Positions 29,945 through 38,780 of a stretch of DNA of 64,000 bases are shown here, piece by piece. The translations under genes and the position numbers were made by a program. The stretch is taken from positions 1 through 64,000 of the forward strand of contig NZ_LR134383.1 of NCBI RefSeq assembly GCF_900637635.1, written 5' to 3'. The notes below the pieces were generated by a model. The model was given only the letters and a program-made list of their open reading frames with translations, did no database searches and was not told the DNA's origin. Source of the DNA: Legionella jordanis (GTDB taxonomy: Bacteria; Pseudomonadota; Gammaproteobacteria; Legionellales; Legionellaceae). Position 1 is the first letter of the stretch; each line of letters starts with the position of its first letter.

Positions 29945-30214
29945 ATGAAAGAAAGGCATTATGCATATAAAGTAACTAGTGAAGCTTCAGGTTTGGTTTG
30001 CACCCAAGCAGAATTTGAAGAAGCAAGGATGCTCGATCTGTTGATTGAAATTCAGAATAACCATCGCGAGGGCTTGTATTGGATCTTAAAGCAAAGAGAT
30101 TCACAGGAGAAGGAGCCTCTTTGCATTATAGATTGCTATCATAACCGCATTTATTACCATTATTCGGGTGAAGTAGAAGACATTGCGTCTACCATTCAAA
30201 AACTAACTAAATAA
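29945..30214 (+). CDS. Small hypothetical protein
   Basis: 89-residue soluble protein, not recognised. The sequence suggests an alpha-beta fold (LLIEIQNNHREGLYWILKQ then EPLCIIDCYHNRIYYHYSGE). ATG at 29945 with AGGGA upstream. Convergent with the following minus-strand gene, separated by five bases. Confidence 0.7.
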   Translation: MKERHYAYKVTSEASGLVCTQAEFEEARMLDLLIEIQNNHREGLYWILKQRDSQEKEPLCIIDCYHNRIYYHYSGEVEDIASTIQKLTK

Positions 30215-30219
30215 TGGCC

Positions 30220-30732
30220 TCAAATTTTTTTCAGTAAGTCTTTATAGAGGCTACTTTGCGCCTCAAGCTCTGGTAAAGAGTCCTTTGGCACTCTTAATTC
30301 TGCAAAAAGCTTTGCAAGCTTCATCAAAAATGCAGTAGAAAGACCGGCACCCATTACAAAAGGCAAAATACCGAGAGAATAGTAGAGATACTCATTGTTT
30401 GTGCTGGTCTCTGTTGCTCGCAAGATAGGGTAGCCAATGCCTAAATAGAGAATAGTAAGCAGCGAGCCTCCGGCACAGCACATGCTTTTAAAGAATATTT
30501 TATTTTCCGCCAAAGCGCTTGCCTGGGCATTCACTCTATCGTGCCGGTTCGATTTTGCTACTTGGATGTCTTTGTCTACCATTTCTTTTTTTTGTTCGAG
30601 CTCCTGTTTAAAATACAGTGATTTGATCTCGGGACTGAGCAATAAATTGGGCTGGCGATTCAATGTTTTGGGCTCAGAGTTGACAAGGGCTTTAACGCAA
30701 AGTTCTTTCAGGGAAGGAATTGCATGTTCCAT
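30220..30732 (-). CDS. Hypothetical protein with two membrane segments
   Basis: 170 residues from the ATG at 30732, chosen for the AAGAGAA upstream; the frame is open for another 35 codons without a better start. Polar Lys/Glu-rich helical N-terminal half (about 1-85, possible coiled coil EQKKEMVDKDIQVAKSN) followed by two transmembrane helices (SMCCAGGSLLTILYLGIGY and YSLGILPFVMGAGLSTAFL) and a short polar tail. Such an arrangement is seen in many uncharacterised Legionella proteins, some of which are effectors. No function can be assigned. Confidence 0.7.
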   Translation of the reverse strand: MEHAIPSLKELCVKALVNSEPKTLNRQPNLLLSPEIKSLYFKQELEQKKEMVDKDIQVAKSNRHDRVNAQASALAENKIFFKSMCCAGGSLLTILYLGIGYPILRATETSTNNEYLYYSLGILPFVMGAGLSTAFLMKLAKLFAELRVPKDSLPELEAQSSLYKDLLKKI

Positions 30733-30816
30733 TTCATTCTCTTTTAAGTGGTGATGCCGCCAGCTTAGCACACGAGAGATTAATACAAGCTTAACTGAGC
30801 CACAGTGAGGATTACT

Positions 30817-31200
30817 ATGCTTAATCGCATTCACCATATCGCCATCATTTGCTCTGATTATGTCAAATCGAAGCAGTTTTATACCGAAATCTTGGGTTTA
30901 CAAGTCATTCGTGAACAATATCGCGCCGACAAGCATTCCTGGAAACTGGATCTTGCCTTAAATGGACAATACATTATCGAGCTTTTTTCATTTCAAAACC
31001 CGCCAAAGCGTTTATCTTGGCCAGAGGCTTGCGGACTTAGGCATCTTGCATTTGAGGTGGATAATTTGACAGAAGTTCTGAATGGTTTGAAAGATAAGCA
31101 CATCGAAGCAGAACCCATTCGATTTGATGAAGCAACTAACAAAACATTTAGCTTTATATTTGATCCGGATCAATTACCCATCGAGTTGTACGAATACTAA
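30817..31200 (+). CDS. Glyoxalase/VOC family protein (YaeR/GloA2-like)
   Basis: 127-residue vicinal-oxygen-chelate protein. The motif pair HHIAIICSDYVKSKQFYTEI and RHLAFEVDNL, with the end LPIELYEY, places it in the YaeR/SMU1112c branch, whose members bind a metal (His, Glu) but whose substrate is not established. The ATG at 30817 has GAGG at 30807-30810. It is divergent from the two-TM hypothetical gene. Confidence 0.87.
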   Translation: MLNRIHHIAIICSDYVKSKQFYTEILGLQVIREQYRADKHSWKLDLALNGQYIIELFSFQNPPKRLSWPEACGLRHLAFEVDNLTEVLNGLKDKHIEAEPIRFDEATNKTFSFIFDPDQLPIELYEY

Positions 31201-31324
31201 TATCGAACGCTGCAAATCCGGCTCATGCAAATCTTTGTCCAGGGAGCGTGCTTGCTTCTTGGCTGAGTTGAATTTATCTTGATTAAGATGTTCATTCATT
31301 CCAACTTTAGACAAGGATGGTGCC

Positions 31325-32686
31325 ATGAGATATGCGGTTACTTATTGTGTTGAAGACGGGAAGGTTGGCAGTAATCCCTTTTGGCATAGTTGCCTTTTGT
31401 TATCGCAATGGACAGAGGGACAAAAAATGGAGGTGGTCGAGCAATGGGGGTTCTATGGTGTTTCAACTAATTCAAGCTCCTCAGCCATAAGCAGATTAAA
31501 GAAAAAACTGGGGTTGAATCTGGATTTTCAAGGCAATCACGGCATGTTAATGCGGGAAGATATCCGATTTTTAGATTTGGGTTATGGCCTGCATGGGGTC
31601 ACTTTTGAATTGACTGAGGTTCAGTTTGTTCTGCTTAGAAATAATTGTGAAAAAATGGCTGAAGAGCAAAAAAAGGCAATAGAGGAAGCCATGCATCCTG
31701 TTCAATTACCAGAACAAAAGAAGTATAGGGTCTACCCCTTTGAAACTTTTTCGCGAGAAATTTTTGGGATTGAAAAGGCCAAAGCCAAACTATCCGGGCA
31801 AGAACCTAGATTAAAGCCTTTTGAATTGAAATGTTCATGGGGCCTTTTTGGGCCTGATTTTAATCAGTCTTTCACATGCAAGACGCAGGCAATTTCTCTA
31901 TTAAAAACCGTTCTTTCTGAATCCCAGATTAAACGCCTAACGGTAGGCGACAGTCATAAAGCCATTCCGAGATTAAGTGGCCCCATGGAAGAAATTCTAC
32001 TGCACAGCCGCGGGCCTTTGCGCTTGCATCATAAAAAATCAGGAGAGCAAGTGCACTATCGAGATGCAAGGGATAAAGAGGTGAAGCTTTTCTGGAGCAT
32101 ACCCCCGCAAGAGATGGAATGCCTTTCAGCGAGCACGGATGACTTGTTAAAAATACCCAAGGAATATTATGCAGAAGTTAAATCTTTGGTGAGCAAGCTG
32201 CAACAATTGGAATGGTTATTTATCAATGCGAAATTACCTGCAAAATATGAAAGCTATAGGACAGGGTTGATTAAAGAAATTCGTCAATGTTATGACTGTT
32301 TTGCAGAAATTAAACCCAAGCAAGCCAAAGAGCGGATAAGCGGCTGGCAAGGGTATTTTTTCTCCTTATTGTCATTGCCAAGAGACAAAGACGAGGACAT
32401 TTTGCAAAACAAAATAAGACAAGGAAAAATGCTGTTAAACAGTATATATATGGCCATCGTTGACAACTGGTCGATTGACGATGAGCTCCCGCCGGAAACA
32501 ATAGTAGAAAACAGCAATCATTCTGATGGGGAGGTAGAGGGTTGCAATCCTCTTGCAGCTTTATCGGCTTATTTAATGCTCAAGGATAAAATTAAAATCT
32601 GTAATTGCTTGGGAAGATCCTATCTTGCTAATGGGGAAGAGCAAGAAAAATCGGCGGCAGCAGGATTAAACGAAGTTCTCTGCTAG
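31325..32686 (+). CDS. Large hypothetical protein, candidate effector
   Basis: 453-residue soluble protein without signal peptide. Its N-terminal region (YCVEDGKVGSNPFWHSCLLL followed by VVEQWGFYGV) and the segment RFLDLGYGLHGVTFELTEVQ give me the impression of a Legionella protein family that I have seen with several paralogs but no assigned function. His-Ser-Cys near residue 21 and Asp/His further on could be catalytic, but this is speculation. The last 60 residues are acidic and then Cys-rich (IKICNCLGRSYL). The ATG at 31325 is preceded by AAGGATGGTGCC. Confidence 0.8.
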   Translation: MRYAVTYCVEDGKVGSNPFWHSCLLLSQWTEGQKMEVVEQWGFYGVSTNSSSSAISRLKKKLGLNLDFQGNHGMLMREDIRFLDLGYGLHGVTFELTEVQFVLLRNNCEKMAEEQKKAIEEAMHPVQLPEQKKYRVYPFETFSREIFGIEKAKAKLSGQEPRLKPFELKCSWGLFGPDFNQSFTCKTQAISLLKTVLSESQIKRLTVGDSHKAIPRLSGPMEEILLHSRGPLRLHHKKSGEQVHYRDARDKEVKLFWSIPPQEMECLSASTDDLLKIPKEYYAEVKSLVSKLQQLEWLFINAKLPAKYESYRTGLIKEIRQCYDCFAEIKPKQAKERISGWQGYFFSLLSLPRDKDEDILQNKIRQGKMLLNSIYMAIVDNWSIDDELPPETIVENSNHSDGEVEGCNPLAALSAYLMLKDKIKICNCLGRSYLANGEEQEKSAAAGLNEVLC

Positions 32687-32732
32687 AGTGCCTTGCAGGA
32701 GTTTTGGTGAAGTCAATACAGAAATTCCTCAC

Positions 32733-32761
32733 TTGACTAAAAATAAATAGACTTCTACTCT
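32733..32761 (+). promoter_or_regulatory. Possible promoter of the small secreted Cys protein
   Basis: TTGACT (32733-32738) and TACTCT (32756-32761) with a 17-base spacer. The -35 is good, the -10 poor. The transcript would start about 50 bases before the 32819 start codon. Confidence 0.35.
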
Positions 32762-32818
32762 AATCATTGGATAACGATCAAATCCAATCAATAAATTAAT
32801 AATATGGAGAAAAGTATC

Positions 32819-33094
32819 ATGAAAGGAATCTTAAATTTGGTTGCTGCAGGTCTTTTGGTTGTAAGTGCCGGAGCTTTTGCTTCCAGCAGCGATAACAATA
32901 CAAGCAATACCAATGCAACCTCAATGGATTCAAACTGGATTTGCACCACCAATGCTAGCAGCAGTTCAGTTGCAGCTGATCAGCAAGCCGATCAAGACAT
33001 GAAAAATCAAGCTAAATCTGCTTCTGATGCCTTCAATTTTGCTGCTCAACATTGCCGTGACTGCACCAAAATTACTTGTGAAGTAAACAAATAA
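32819..33094 (+). CDS. Small secreted cysteine-containing hypothetical protein
   Basis: 91-residue precursor with a signal peptide (MKGILNLVAAGLLVVSAGAF, cleavage after AFA). Mature part about 69 residues, Asn/Ser/Thr-rich first, then four cysteines (WICTTN and HCRDCTKITC) that could make two disulfides. The ATG at 32819 is preferred because GGAG (32807-32810) is well placed before it; the upstream in-frame ATG at 32804 overlaps that Shine-Dalgarno. Monocistronic, with a perfect hairpin right after. Role unknown. Confidence 0.8.
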   Translation: MKGILNLVAAGLLVVSAGAFASSSDNNTSNTNATSMDSNWICTTNASSSSVAADQQADQDMKNQAKSASDAFNFAAQHCRDCTKITCEVNK

Positions 33095-33102
33095 TTCCTT
33101 GA

Positions 33103-33127
33103 GATCCCATGCTTCCTGCATGGGATC
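33103..33127. terminator. Perfect hairpin between two convergent genes
   Basis: GATCCCATGC (33103-33112) and GCATGGGATC (33118-33127) around the 5-base loop TTCCT. It lies 8 bases after the secreted-protein gene and touches the stop codon of the convergent transporter gene. Compact and GC-rich, fit for a bidirectional terminator, but with no T-run on either side. Confidence 0.62.
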
Positions 33128-34385
33128 ATGAATCACCTCTAAGATATAAAAAGATTAAGAAAAGTGCCGCAAGAGTCATTAGAAATAGAACGATGACTCC
33201 TAATGCATTCGACAAAGCCCCATTTCTATATTCGCCCATAATTCTTTTGTTGTTGGCAATGAGTAAAATTAACAGAATCAAGAATGGTGATGTTAAGCCA
33301 TAAAGAAGGTTAGTGTAGAAAAGAATTTGAATCGCATTCAGTCCAATCAGATTAATTCCAAAGCCCATTACTAAAGATAAGATGATTACTGAATAAAAAC
33401 TCTTCGCTTGATAGAAGGGCTTTTTAAGTCCACCCTCCCAATTGAATGCAGAGGATAAAACATAAGATATACAACCGGTAAAAACGGGGATAGCCAAAAA
33501 GCCGGTACCAATGATTCCCAAAGCAAAGACCAGATAGCTCAGTTGCCCGGCAAGGGGTTCAAGCGCTTTTGCTGCCTGTTCAACCGTAGCAATATTATGA
33601 ATGTGTTGTGGGAACAGGATGGTTCCTGTAGTTAGGATAATAAAATACATGATTAAATTGGCACCGAACATGCCAATACCCACGTCAACATTCATCCGCT
33701 CTAGATGACGGTGGCTAACAAACAATGTTGGCCGATTTTTGTGCTTTTCTGCCTGCATGGTTGCTTGCCAAAAGAAAAGATAGGGAGAGATGTTGGCTCC
33801 AAGAATTGCCAGCAAAATAGCGAAATACTGTTTATTAAATTGCATATACGGAATAAAACTGTGCTTAAAAATGCTAAGCCAGTCCTGTTTATTAAGAAAG
33901 GGGATGATGAGGTAGAGAAAAAGTGACAGGCAGAGGTATTTTAATATTTTGACTATTTTTTCATAGGATAAAAAAATCATAGTCATCATGAGTATGCCCG
34001 TAAAGAGCAGGGAAAACCAATAAGCATGAATAGCTGGGACCAACAGGTTCGCTACCGCCCCCATGGCCGCAATATCAGCCGCAATATTTAAGAGGATGGC
34101 CGGGAGGCTCAGCGCCATCACAAAATACAACATGACTTTGGAGTAGTGTTTTTTAATGTTGCTTGCCAGCCCCTCTCCGGTCACAATCCCCACGCGTGCA
34201 CACATTTCCTGTATGGCAATTGTGAGAGGAAAGGCATATAGGGCAGTCCACAAGGGAAGCAAGCCAAATTGGGCGCCAGCTTGAGAGTAAGTAGCAATTC
34301 CTGATGGATCATCATCACTAGCACCGGTGATAAGACCAGGGCCGAGTTGTGAAAAAAAGCGTTTTATCCTGGATATGAATGCCAT
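33126..34385 (-). CDS. Nramp-related divalent metal transporter (DPSG variant)
   Basis: 419-residue membrane protein with about eleven hydrophobic segments. The N-terminal LGPGLITGASDDDPSGIATY is the Nramp TM1 region, but the canonical metal-binding DPGN is replaced by DPSG, as in the Nramp-related branch sometimes linked to other divalent cations such as magnesium. TM6 lacks the canonical MPH motif (GANLIMYFIILTTG). So I call it Nramp-related rather than MntH. The ATG at 34385 is preceded by AAAGGGATTTC. It could matter for metal supply in host vacuoles, which is inference. Confidence 0.85.
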   Translation of the reverse strand: MAFISRIKRFFSQLGPGLITGASDDDPSGIATYSQAGAQFGLLPLWTALYAFPLTIAIQEMCARVGIVTGEGLASNIKKHYSKVMLYFVMALSLPAILLNIAADIAAMGAVANLLVPAIHAYWFSLLFTGILMMTMIFLSYEKIVKILKYLCLSLFLYLIIPFLNKQDWLSIFKHSFIPYMQFNKQYFAILLAILGANISPYLFFWQATMQAEKHKNRPTLFVSHRHLERMNVDVGIGMFGANLIMYFIILTTGTILFPQHIHNIATVEQAAKALEPLAGQLSYLVFALGIIGTGFLAIPVFTGCISYVLSSAFNWEGGLKKPFYQAKSFYSVIILSLVMGFGINLIGLNAIQILFYTNLLYGLTSPFLILLILLIANNKRIMGEYRNGALSNALGVIVLFLMTLAALFLIFLYLRGDS

Positions 34386-34537
34386 GAAATCCCTTTCCCA
34401 GACTGAGTTATGAACTATAAGTTAATAAATTGACAATCACCTATAAAAAATTTAAATTGAGCTGTTAGATAAATAATTGAAAAATAAGCATAACCAACTT
34501 AAGTGAATTACTGCAATACAGGTTTATAACTAAATAA

Positions 34538-35143
34538 ATGGCCAACCAAGTTAAATGCATCTCAAAAGAGAAAAAATATGAAGGTTATCTTCAGATTTAT
34601 CAATATGATTTAACCGTTCCTAGCTTTGATCATGAAAAAGAGCACTTCTGTATAAAAGGACGCGAAGTGGTTCATAACGCAGATTCCGTTTTGGTGCTCA
34701 TTTATGTTCCCGATATGGATAGTTTTCTTTTTTGTCAGGAATTCCGCCTTGGGGTTTTTTTCAATGAGGCACAGCATGACCCTTTCATTTTGGAGTTCGT
34801 TTCGGGCACGATTGATAAACATAGCAATCCTGAAAAGACTGCCATTAAGGAAGTTCATGAAGAAACAGGTCTTAAGATCGATGCTTTGGAACAGATTGCC
34901 CTCGTCTACAAAAGTCCAGGTATTTCTACTGAAAAATGCTACCTCTTTTATTCTGAGTTCAAGGGGCAACCTCTAACAGGTCTGCATGGTTTGGATGGTG
35001 AAGAAGAAATTATGACCACATGCATCTCAAGAAGTCGGGTCTACCAGTTAATGGATGAGATGAAAATAGTTGATGCTACAACCCTTCTCGCTTTAAATTG
35101 GTTTCGCTGTAATAAAGAACCAGTTAATCTGAATAAGTCTTAG
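34538..35143 (+). CDS. Nudix hydrolase (nucleotide-sugar/ADP-ribose pyrophosphatase type)
   Basis: 201 residues. The Nudix box runs GTIDKHSNPEKTAIKEVHEE then TGL, with the metal-binding Glu residues of the KEVHEE core present. Two consensus positions differ: Ser instead of Glu at box position 7 and Lys instead of Arg at 15. The upstream LEFVSGTID and downstream KSPGISTEKCYLFYSEF resemble NudF/NudK and human UGPP-type enzymes that cleave ADP-ribose or nucleotide sugars. Substrate not determinable. The ATG at 34538 has no clear Shine-Dalgarno. Confidence 0.85.
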   Translation: MANQVKCISKEKKYEGYLQIYQYDLTVPSFDHEKEHFCIKGREVVHNADSVLVLIYVPDMDSFLFCQEFRLGVFFNEAQHDPFILEFVSGTIDKHSNPEKTAIKEVHEETGLKIDALEQIALVYKSPGISTEKCYLFYSEFKGQPLTGLHGLDGEEEIMTTCISRSRVYQLMDEMKIVDATTLLALNWFRCNKEPVNLNKS

Positions 35144-35192
35144 TGCCATAAGCTATGTTACAATAAGGCATTAAATTAGCTCCGGATTCTCT

Positions 35193-35819
35193 ATGCTCGT
35201 ACGGCAAACTCTGTTTTTTCTTGCCCTTGCTCACATCTTCATTGTTGCGATTTCAAACACCCTGGTTCAACATCCTGTGACTCTTATGCATTGGCATACA
35301 ACCTGGGGAGCTTTTAGCTATCCATTAATATTTATTTTAACGGATTTAACCACAAGGCTTCTGGGTCAAAATATGGCAAGGAAGGTCATCTTTTTAAGCA
35401 TGTTTCCGGCATTAGTCATTTCCTATGTCATTTCAAATTATTACAGTCAAAATGCACTGTTTCCTCTGGATTCCTTATCTTTGCGAATTGCTTTGGCTAG
35501 TTTTTGTGCCTATGTTGTAGGGCAGGTACTCGATATCAGTATTTTTCAAACATTAAGACGACAACAAAATTGGTGGTTAGCCCCCTCTGTCGCCAATCTT
35601 TTTGGGAATATTTTTGATACTTATTGTTTTTTCTTTATCGCTTTTTTCGAGTGCAGCAATGCTTTTCTGGCAAGCCATTGGTTGGAAATTGCAACGGTCG
35701 ACTTGCTGTTTAAGCTGGTTATTAGCTTTCTTTCCTTTATTCCTTTATATGGAATTATCCTTAACCTGCTGTTACGAAGCCGAGTTTCGCGCGCAGCCTA
35801 TGCCGAAACAGCACTCTGA
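35193..35819 (+). CDS. yhhQ: Queuosine precursor transporter, YhhQ/VUT family
   Basis: 208-residue inner-membrane protein with about six hydrophobic segments. The motif WGAFSYPLIFILTDLTTRLLG is the signature of the YhhQ (DUF165) family, which imports preQ0/preQ1 for tRNA queuosine synthesis; LAPSVANLFGNIFDTYCFF is the second conserved segment. The ATG at 35193 has a poor ribosome binding site. Convergent with the holin-like gene, 18 bases apart. Confidence 0.92.
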   Translation: MLVRQTLFFLALAHIFIVAISNTLVQHPVTLMHWHTTWGAFSYPLIFILTDLTTRLLGQNMARKVIFLSMFPALVISYVISNYYSQNALFPLDSLSLRIALASFCAYVVGQVLDISIFQTLRRQQNWWLAPSVANLFGNIFDTYCFFFIAFFECSNAFLASHWLEIATVDLLFKLVISFLSFIPLYGIILNLLLRSRVSRAAYAETAL

Positions 35820-35837
35820 CGCAAACCATTCCTGCAA

Positions 35838-36119
35838 TTAGTGGAGATTATCTTTTTTGCGGCAGCAGCAGCTGAACAAATTATAGAGCAACGCCAGAAG
35901 AAGACCAAAAATAAAGGCATCAATGAAGCCATAAAGTCCGCCAATCAAGCTGCCTTTAATGGTAGCCGCATAGCCTGGATAAAGGTTAGCCATGGCTGCA
36001 ACAAAAGGACGGCCATAGGAATAATAAGTGGCTATCAACCCCATAATTAGAGTAGAAAGGCCCCATAGGATACCAAAGCTTAATCCTAATGATATTGGGC
36101 TTAATTTAGATTTGTACAT
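35838..36119 (-). CDS. Holin-like small membrane protein
   Basis: 93 residues with two hydrophobic segments (SLGLSFGILWGLSTLIMGLI and LIGGLYGFIDAFIFGLLLAL) and a Cys/Lys-rich C-terminus. This family is widespread on bacterial chromosomes and often annotated bacteriophage holin, but there is no phage gene nearby, so the name is only a label. The ATG at 36119 has AAAGGA well spaced upstream. Confidence 0.78.
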   Translation of the reverse strand: MYKSKLSPISLGLSFGILWGLSTLIMGLIATYYSYGRPFVAAMANLYPGYAATIKGSLIGGLYGFIDAFIFGLLLALLYNLFSCCCRKKDNLH

Positions 36120-36397
36120 GGTAAAGTCCTTTTACATGGTCGCCTTATTGTTATTATAGTTCAGCCCAGATGATTAAAGAGGCCTAACAGAGACAGACAG
36201 GACTGTGCCGTCTTCCATTTTATCCCCTAATAAGCCTTTACTTTTGCTGCACAAGGATAATGGGGATATGGCTCACTCAATTAGCTTAAGTCCAGTCAGT
36301 TGCCAATAATATTAACGAGGAAAGAGCATCTAAGTGGTTGTTTCATATACACCCTTTTTTTATAATCCAACTTCCATTGATTGAGGAAGGGACAAAT

Positions 36398-36784
36398 ATG
36401 AAAAGAGTTCTGGCGGTTTTATTAGGCGGTTTATTCGTGCTAGGTGCCCAGGCGAAAGCAACTTTTTGCGGTTATCGGGACTACTTTCACCTAGATGATC
36501 AATCCCATCCAGGTATTTTTATTGTAAGTGCCAACCACACTCCTGACATTCGCTTGCAGGTTATAGGTCCAAGAAGTTTTGAAATCAGGGATACTGAGCA
36601 GTGCCGTGAAGGTTATGCGCATGTCACTGTCGCTTACGATCTTGCTCATTGGTGTGTTCTAGATATCAAGGATGGTCCCTACATGATGCATCCTTCCGTA
36701 AGCGCCTCTTGCAACAAAATGCTTTACAAGGGCACCAGTTACGATGGATTTAATAGCTATTCCTACAGCATTAAACTGGATTAG
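36398..36784 (+). CDS. Secreted hypothetical protein with four cysteines
   Basis: 128-residue precursor with a signal peptide (MKRVLAVLLGGLFVLGAQAK, cleavage after AQA). The mature part has four cysteines (TFCGY, EQCRE, HWCVL, ASCNK) and a beta-rich pattern, suggesting a small disulfide-bonded periplasmic or secreted domain. The ATG at 36398 is preferred because GAGGAAGGGA lies upstream; the open frame extends 20 codons further without a better start. Family not recognised. The gap upstream (36120-36397) shows nothing else that I can support. Confidence 0.8.
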   Translation: MKRVLAVLLGGLFVLGAQAKATFCGYRDYFHLDDQSHPGIFIVSANHTPDIRLQVIGPRSFEIRDTEQCREGYAHVTVAYDLAHWCVLDIKDGPYMMHPSVSASCNKMLYKGTSYDGFNSYSYSIKLD

Positions 36785-36799
36785 GAATTTAGCCCTTGG

Positions 36800-38611
36800 T
36801 CATTTCTGTAACACATAGGAGCCAGGAGCATTGGGCAAAGAAGCGTCCAGTGTCCTTGCTCGAACTTTGTTTTTTGAAGAGTTATTGACCAGCCATTTGT
36901 GCCAGGCTATCCACCAGGAACCTTTTTTTTGCTGGGCCGATTCAAGCCATTGATCAGCATCGATAAAGGTTTCATCTTTTTTCCTTTCGCGGATGCGGTA
37001 GGCACGGCCCTTATGACCAGGTTCACTGACTATACCAGCATTATGTCCGCCAGCAGTTAAAACAAAAGTTATATTATTGTTCATCATCAAGTGAATTTTA
37101 TAGACTGAACGCCAGGGAGCAACATGGTCTTTTTCTGTACTGACACAAAAAGTGGGCAGATGAATGTTTTCTATCACGATGGGCTTGCCTTCGATGGCAA
37201 AACGGCCCGCAGCAAAGTCATTATTTAAAAACAGTTGTTCTAAATATTCACTGTGCATTTTATAAGGCATACGGGTGGCATCGGAGTTCCAGGCCAGTAA
37301 GTCAATCATGCCGCGTTGTGCTCCACTCATGTAATCGTGAATCATTTTAGACCAGATTAGATCGTATGAGCGAAGCATTTGGAAAGAACCGGCCATTTGT
37401 TTGGTGTCCAAATAGCCCTTTTCCCACATCATGTTTTTTAAAAATGCGACTTCACTTTCAGTAATAAACAACATTAATTCGCCTGCTTCACTAAAATCCC
37501 CCTGAGCCGCTAAGAGTGTAATGGTCTTAAGACGATCGTCGTTATCCCTGGCCATGGCTGCTGATGAAATTAAAGCCAATGTACCACCGAGGCAATAACC
37601 CATTAAATGTATTTTGGTTTTGGGTATGATTTTTGATACAGCATCAATGGCTGCCATGGCTCCTTTACGGTGGTAGTCGTCAAGCCCCAAATCTCTATCT
37701 TTGTTTTTGGGGTTTCGCCAGGAAATGATAAAAACAGTATGCCCTTTGGAAACAAGCCATCTGACTAATGAATTATGAGGGGACAAATCCAGTATGTAGT
37801 ATTTCATGATCCAGGCTGGAAAAATTAAAATGGGTTCTTTATAAACTGATGTGGTTTGAGGTTCATATTGCAGCAATTCAATTAAATGATTGCGATAAAC
37901 GACTTTACCGGGGGTAATGGCTACGTGCTTTCCAGGTATAAAATTCTCAACTCCTTCCGGTGGAATGCCAAAAATCCGTTCCAGCCTGTCTTGTATGCCA
38001 AGTTTTGTCCCGTGAAATAAATTCAAACCATAGGTATTGATGGTTTGGCGGAATAGATCCGGATTGGTCAGCACAAAATTGGAAGGCGATAGGGCGTCAA
38101 TGATCTGGCGAGCACAAAATGACACAGTTCTTTCTACATGAGCAGGTACTCCAGGAATATCGGTGGTTGCTCGGCGCCACCAATCTTCAAATTGGAGAAA
38201 ATTCTCTGCATAAATTTCCCATGGCCAGGTTTGCCAACTGTTTGTGTGAAATCGAACGTCTCTACCTTCTCCAGGTCGTTCATGACAAAGAATTTTATTG
38301 GTACAATCTTGAGAATGAAACAATGGATAAAGCGCTAATTCAAGCATGCGCCCTGGGCAGAGAGACAATTGTGAAAGCCAGGAAAATGTTGCGGTGGCCA
38401 AGGCGGCAGGACTAATCCCTGCAGTAAAACGAGCGATTGTAGCTTGATAGGATTTATCCAGTAATTCAAAAAACTCATCCAATTCTTCGGAAGTAATTGG
38501 CGTATTTAGTCCCTTAAACCCCCTTGGCGAACGACAGGCCCAAGCTGGGACATAATGGTTGCTTCCACAATTGGGCTTATCTTCCTGCTTTCGGCCATAG
38601 CTGCTATCCAT
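36800..38611 (-). CDS. phaC: Poly(3-hydroxyalkanoate) synthase PhaC
   Basis: 603-residue alpha/beta-hydrolase-type polymerase that joins 3-hydroxyacyl-CoA into storage polyester. It has an N-terminal PhaC domain (about 75-245) and the catalytic domain with lipase-like box GYCLGGT (Cys340), Asp in STEKDHVAPW and His in GGHNAGIV, which together form the triad. Single-subunit length fits class I/II enzymes. The ATG at 38611 is chosen since AAGGA lies 8 bases away; an ATG at 38617 would be too close. No phaA, phaB or phasin gene is adjacent. PHB is a known carbon store of Legionella. Confidence 0.94.
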   Translation of the reverse strand: MDSSYGRKQEDKPNCGSNHYVPAWACRSPRGFKGLNTPITSEELDEFFELLDKSYQATIARFTAGISPAALATATFSWLSQLSLCPGRMLELALYPLFHSQDCTNKILCHERPGEGRDVRFHTNSWQTWPWEIYAENFLQFEDWWRRATTDIPGVPAHVERTVSFCARQIIDALSPSNFVLTNPDLFRQTINTYGLNLFHGTKLGIQDRLERIFGIPPEGVENFIPGKHVAITPGKVVYRNHLIELLQYEPQTTSVYKEPILIFPAWIMKYYILDLSPHNSLVRWLVSKGHTVFIISWRNPKNKDRDLGLDDYHRKGAMAAIDAVSKIIPKTKIHLMGYCLGGTLALISSAAMARDNDDRLKTITLLAAQGDFSEAGELMLFITESEVAFLKNMMWEKGYLDTKQMAGSFQMLRSYDLIWSKMIHDYMSGAQRGMIDLLAWNSDATRMPYKMHSEYLEQLFLNNDFAAGRFAIEGKPIVIENIHLPTFCVSTEKDHVAPWRSVYKIHLMMNNNITFVLTAGGHNAGIVSEPGHKGRAYRIRERKKDETFIDADQWLESAQQKKGSWWIAWHKWLVNNSSKNKVRARTLDASLPNAPGSYVLQK

Positions 38612-38737
38612 GTGCATTTTCCTTAGATATTTATACCATAGTACAAAAGTACTTATTATTAAATTGTATTGGTTCAATCCCAATGAGATAACGTTTGCTT
38701 GAGGCAGTATATTGCTTTTATTATGGACGTATGGCTC

Positions 38738-38743
38738 TATAAT
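38738..38743 (+). promoter_or_regulatory. Possible -10 element of the GNAT-like gene
   Basis: Exact TATAAT at 38738-38743, 37 bases before the ATG at 38781. The best -35 (TTGCTT, 38712-38717) is 20 bases away, longer than ideal. If used, transcription starts near 38750, which would exclude the upstream ATG at 38751 and favours the 38781 start. Confidence 0.4.
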
Positions 38744-38780
38744 TGTTCATATGCAGGTTCTGAAAGAGAGCAGGCGATTA

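Noticed and set aside
35838-36119. Holin name suggesting a prophage
   Set aside because: No other phage gene is present; the family is a common chromosomal small membrane protein.
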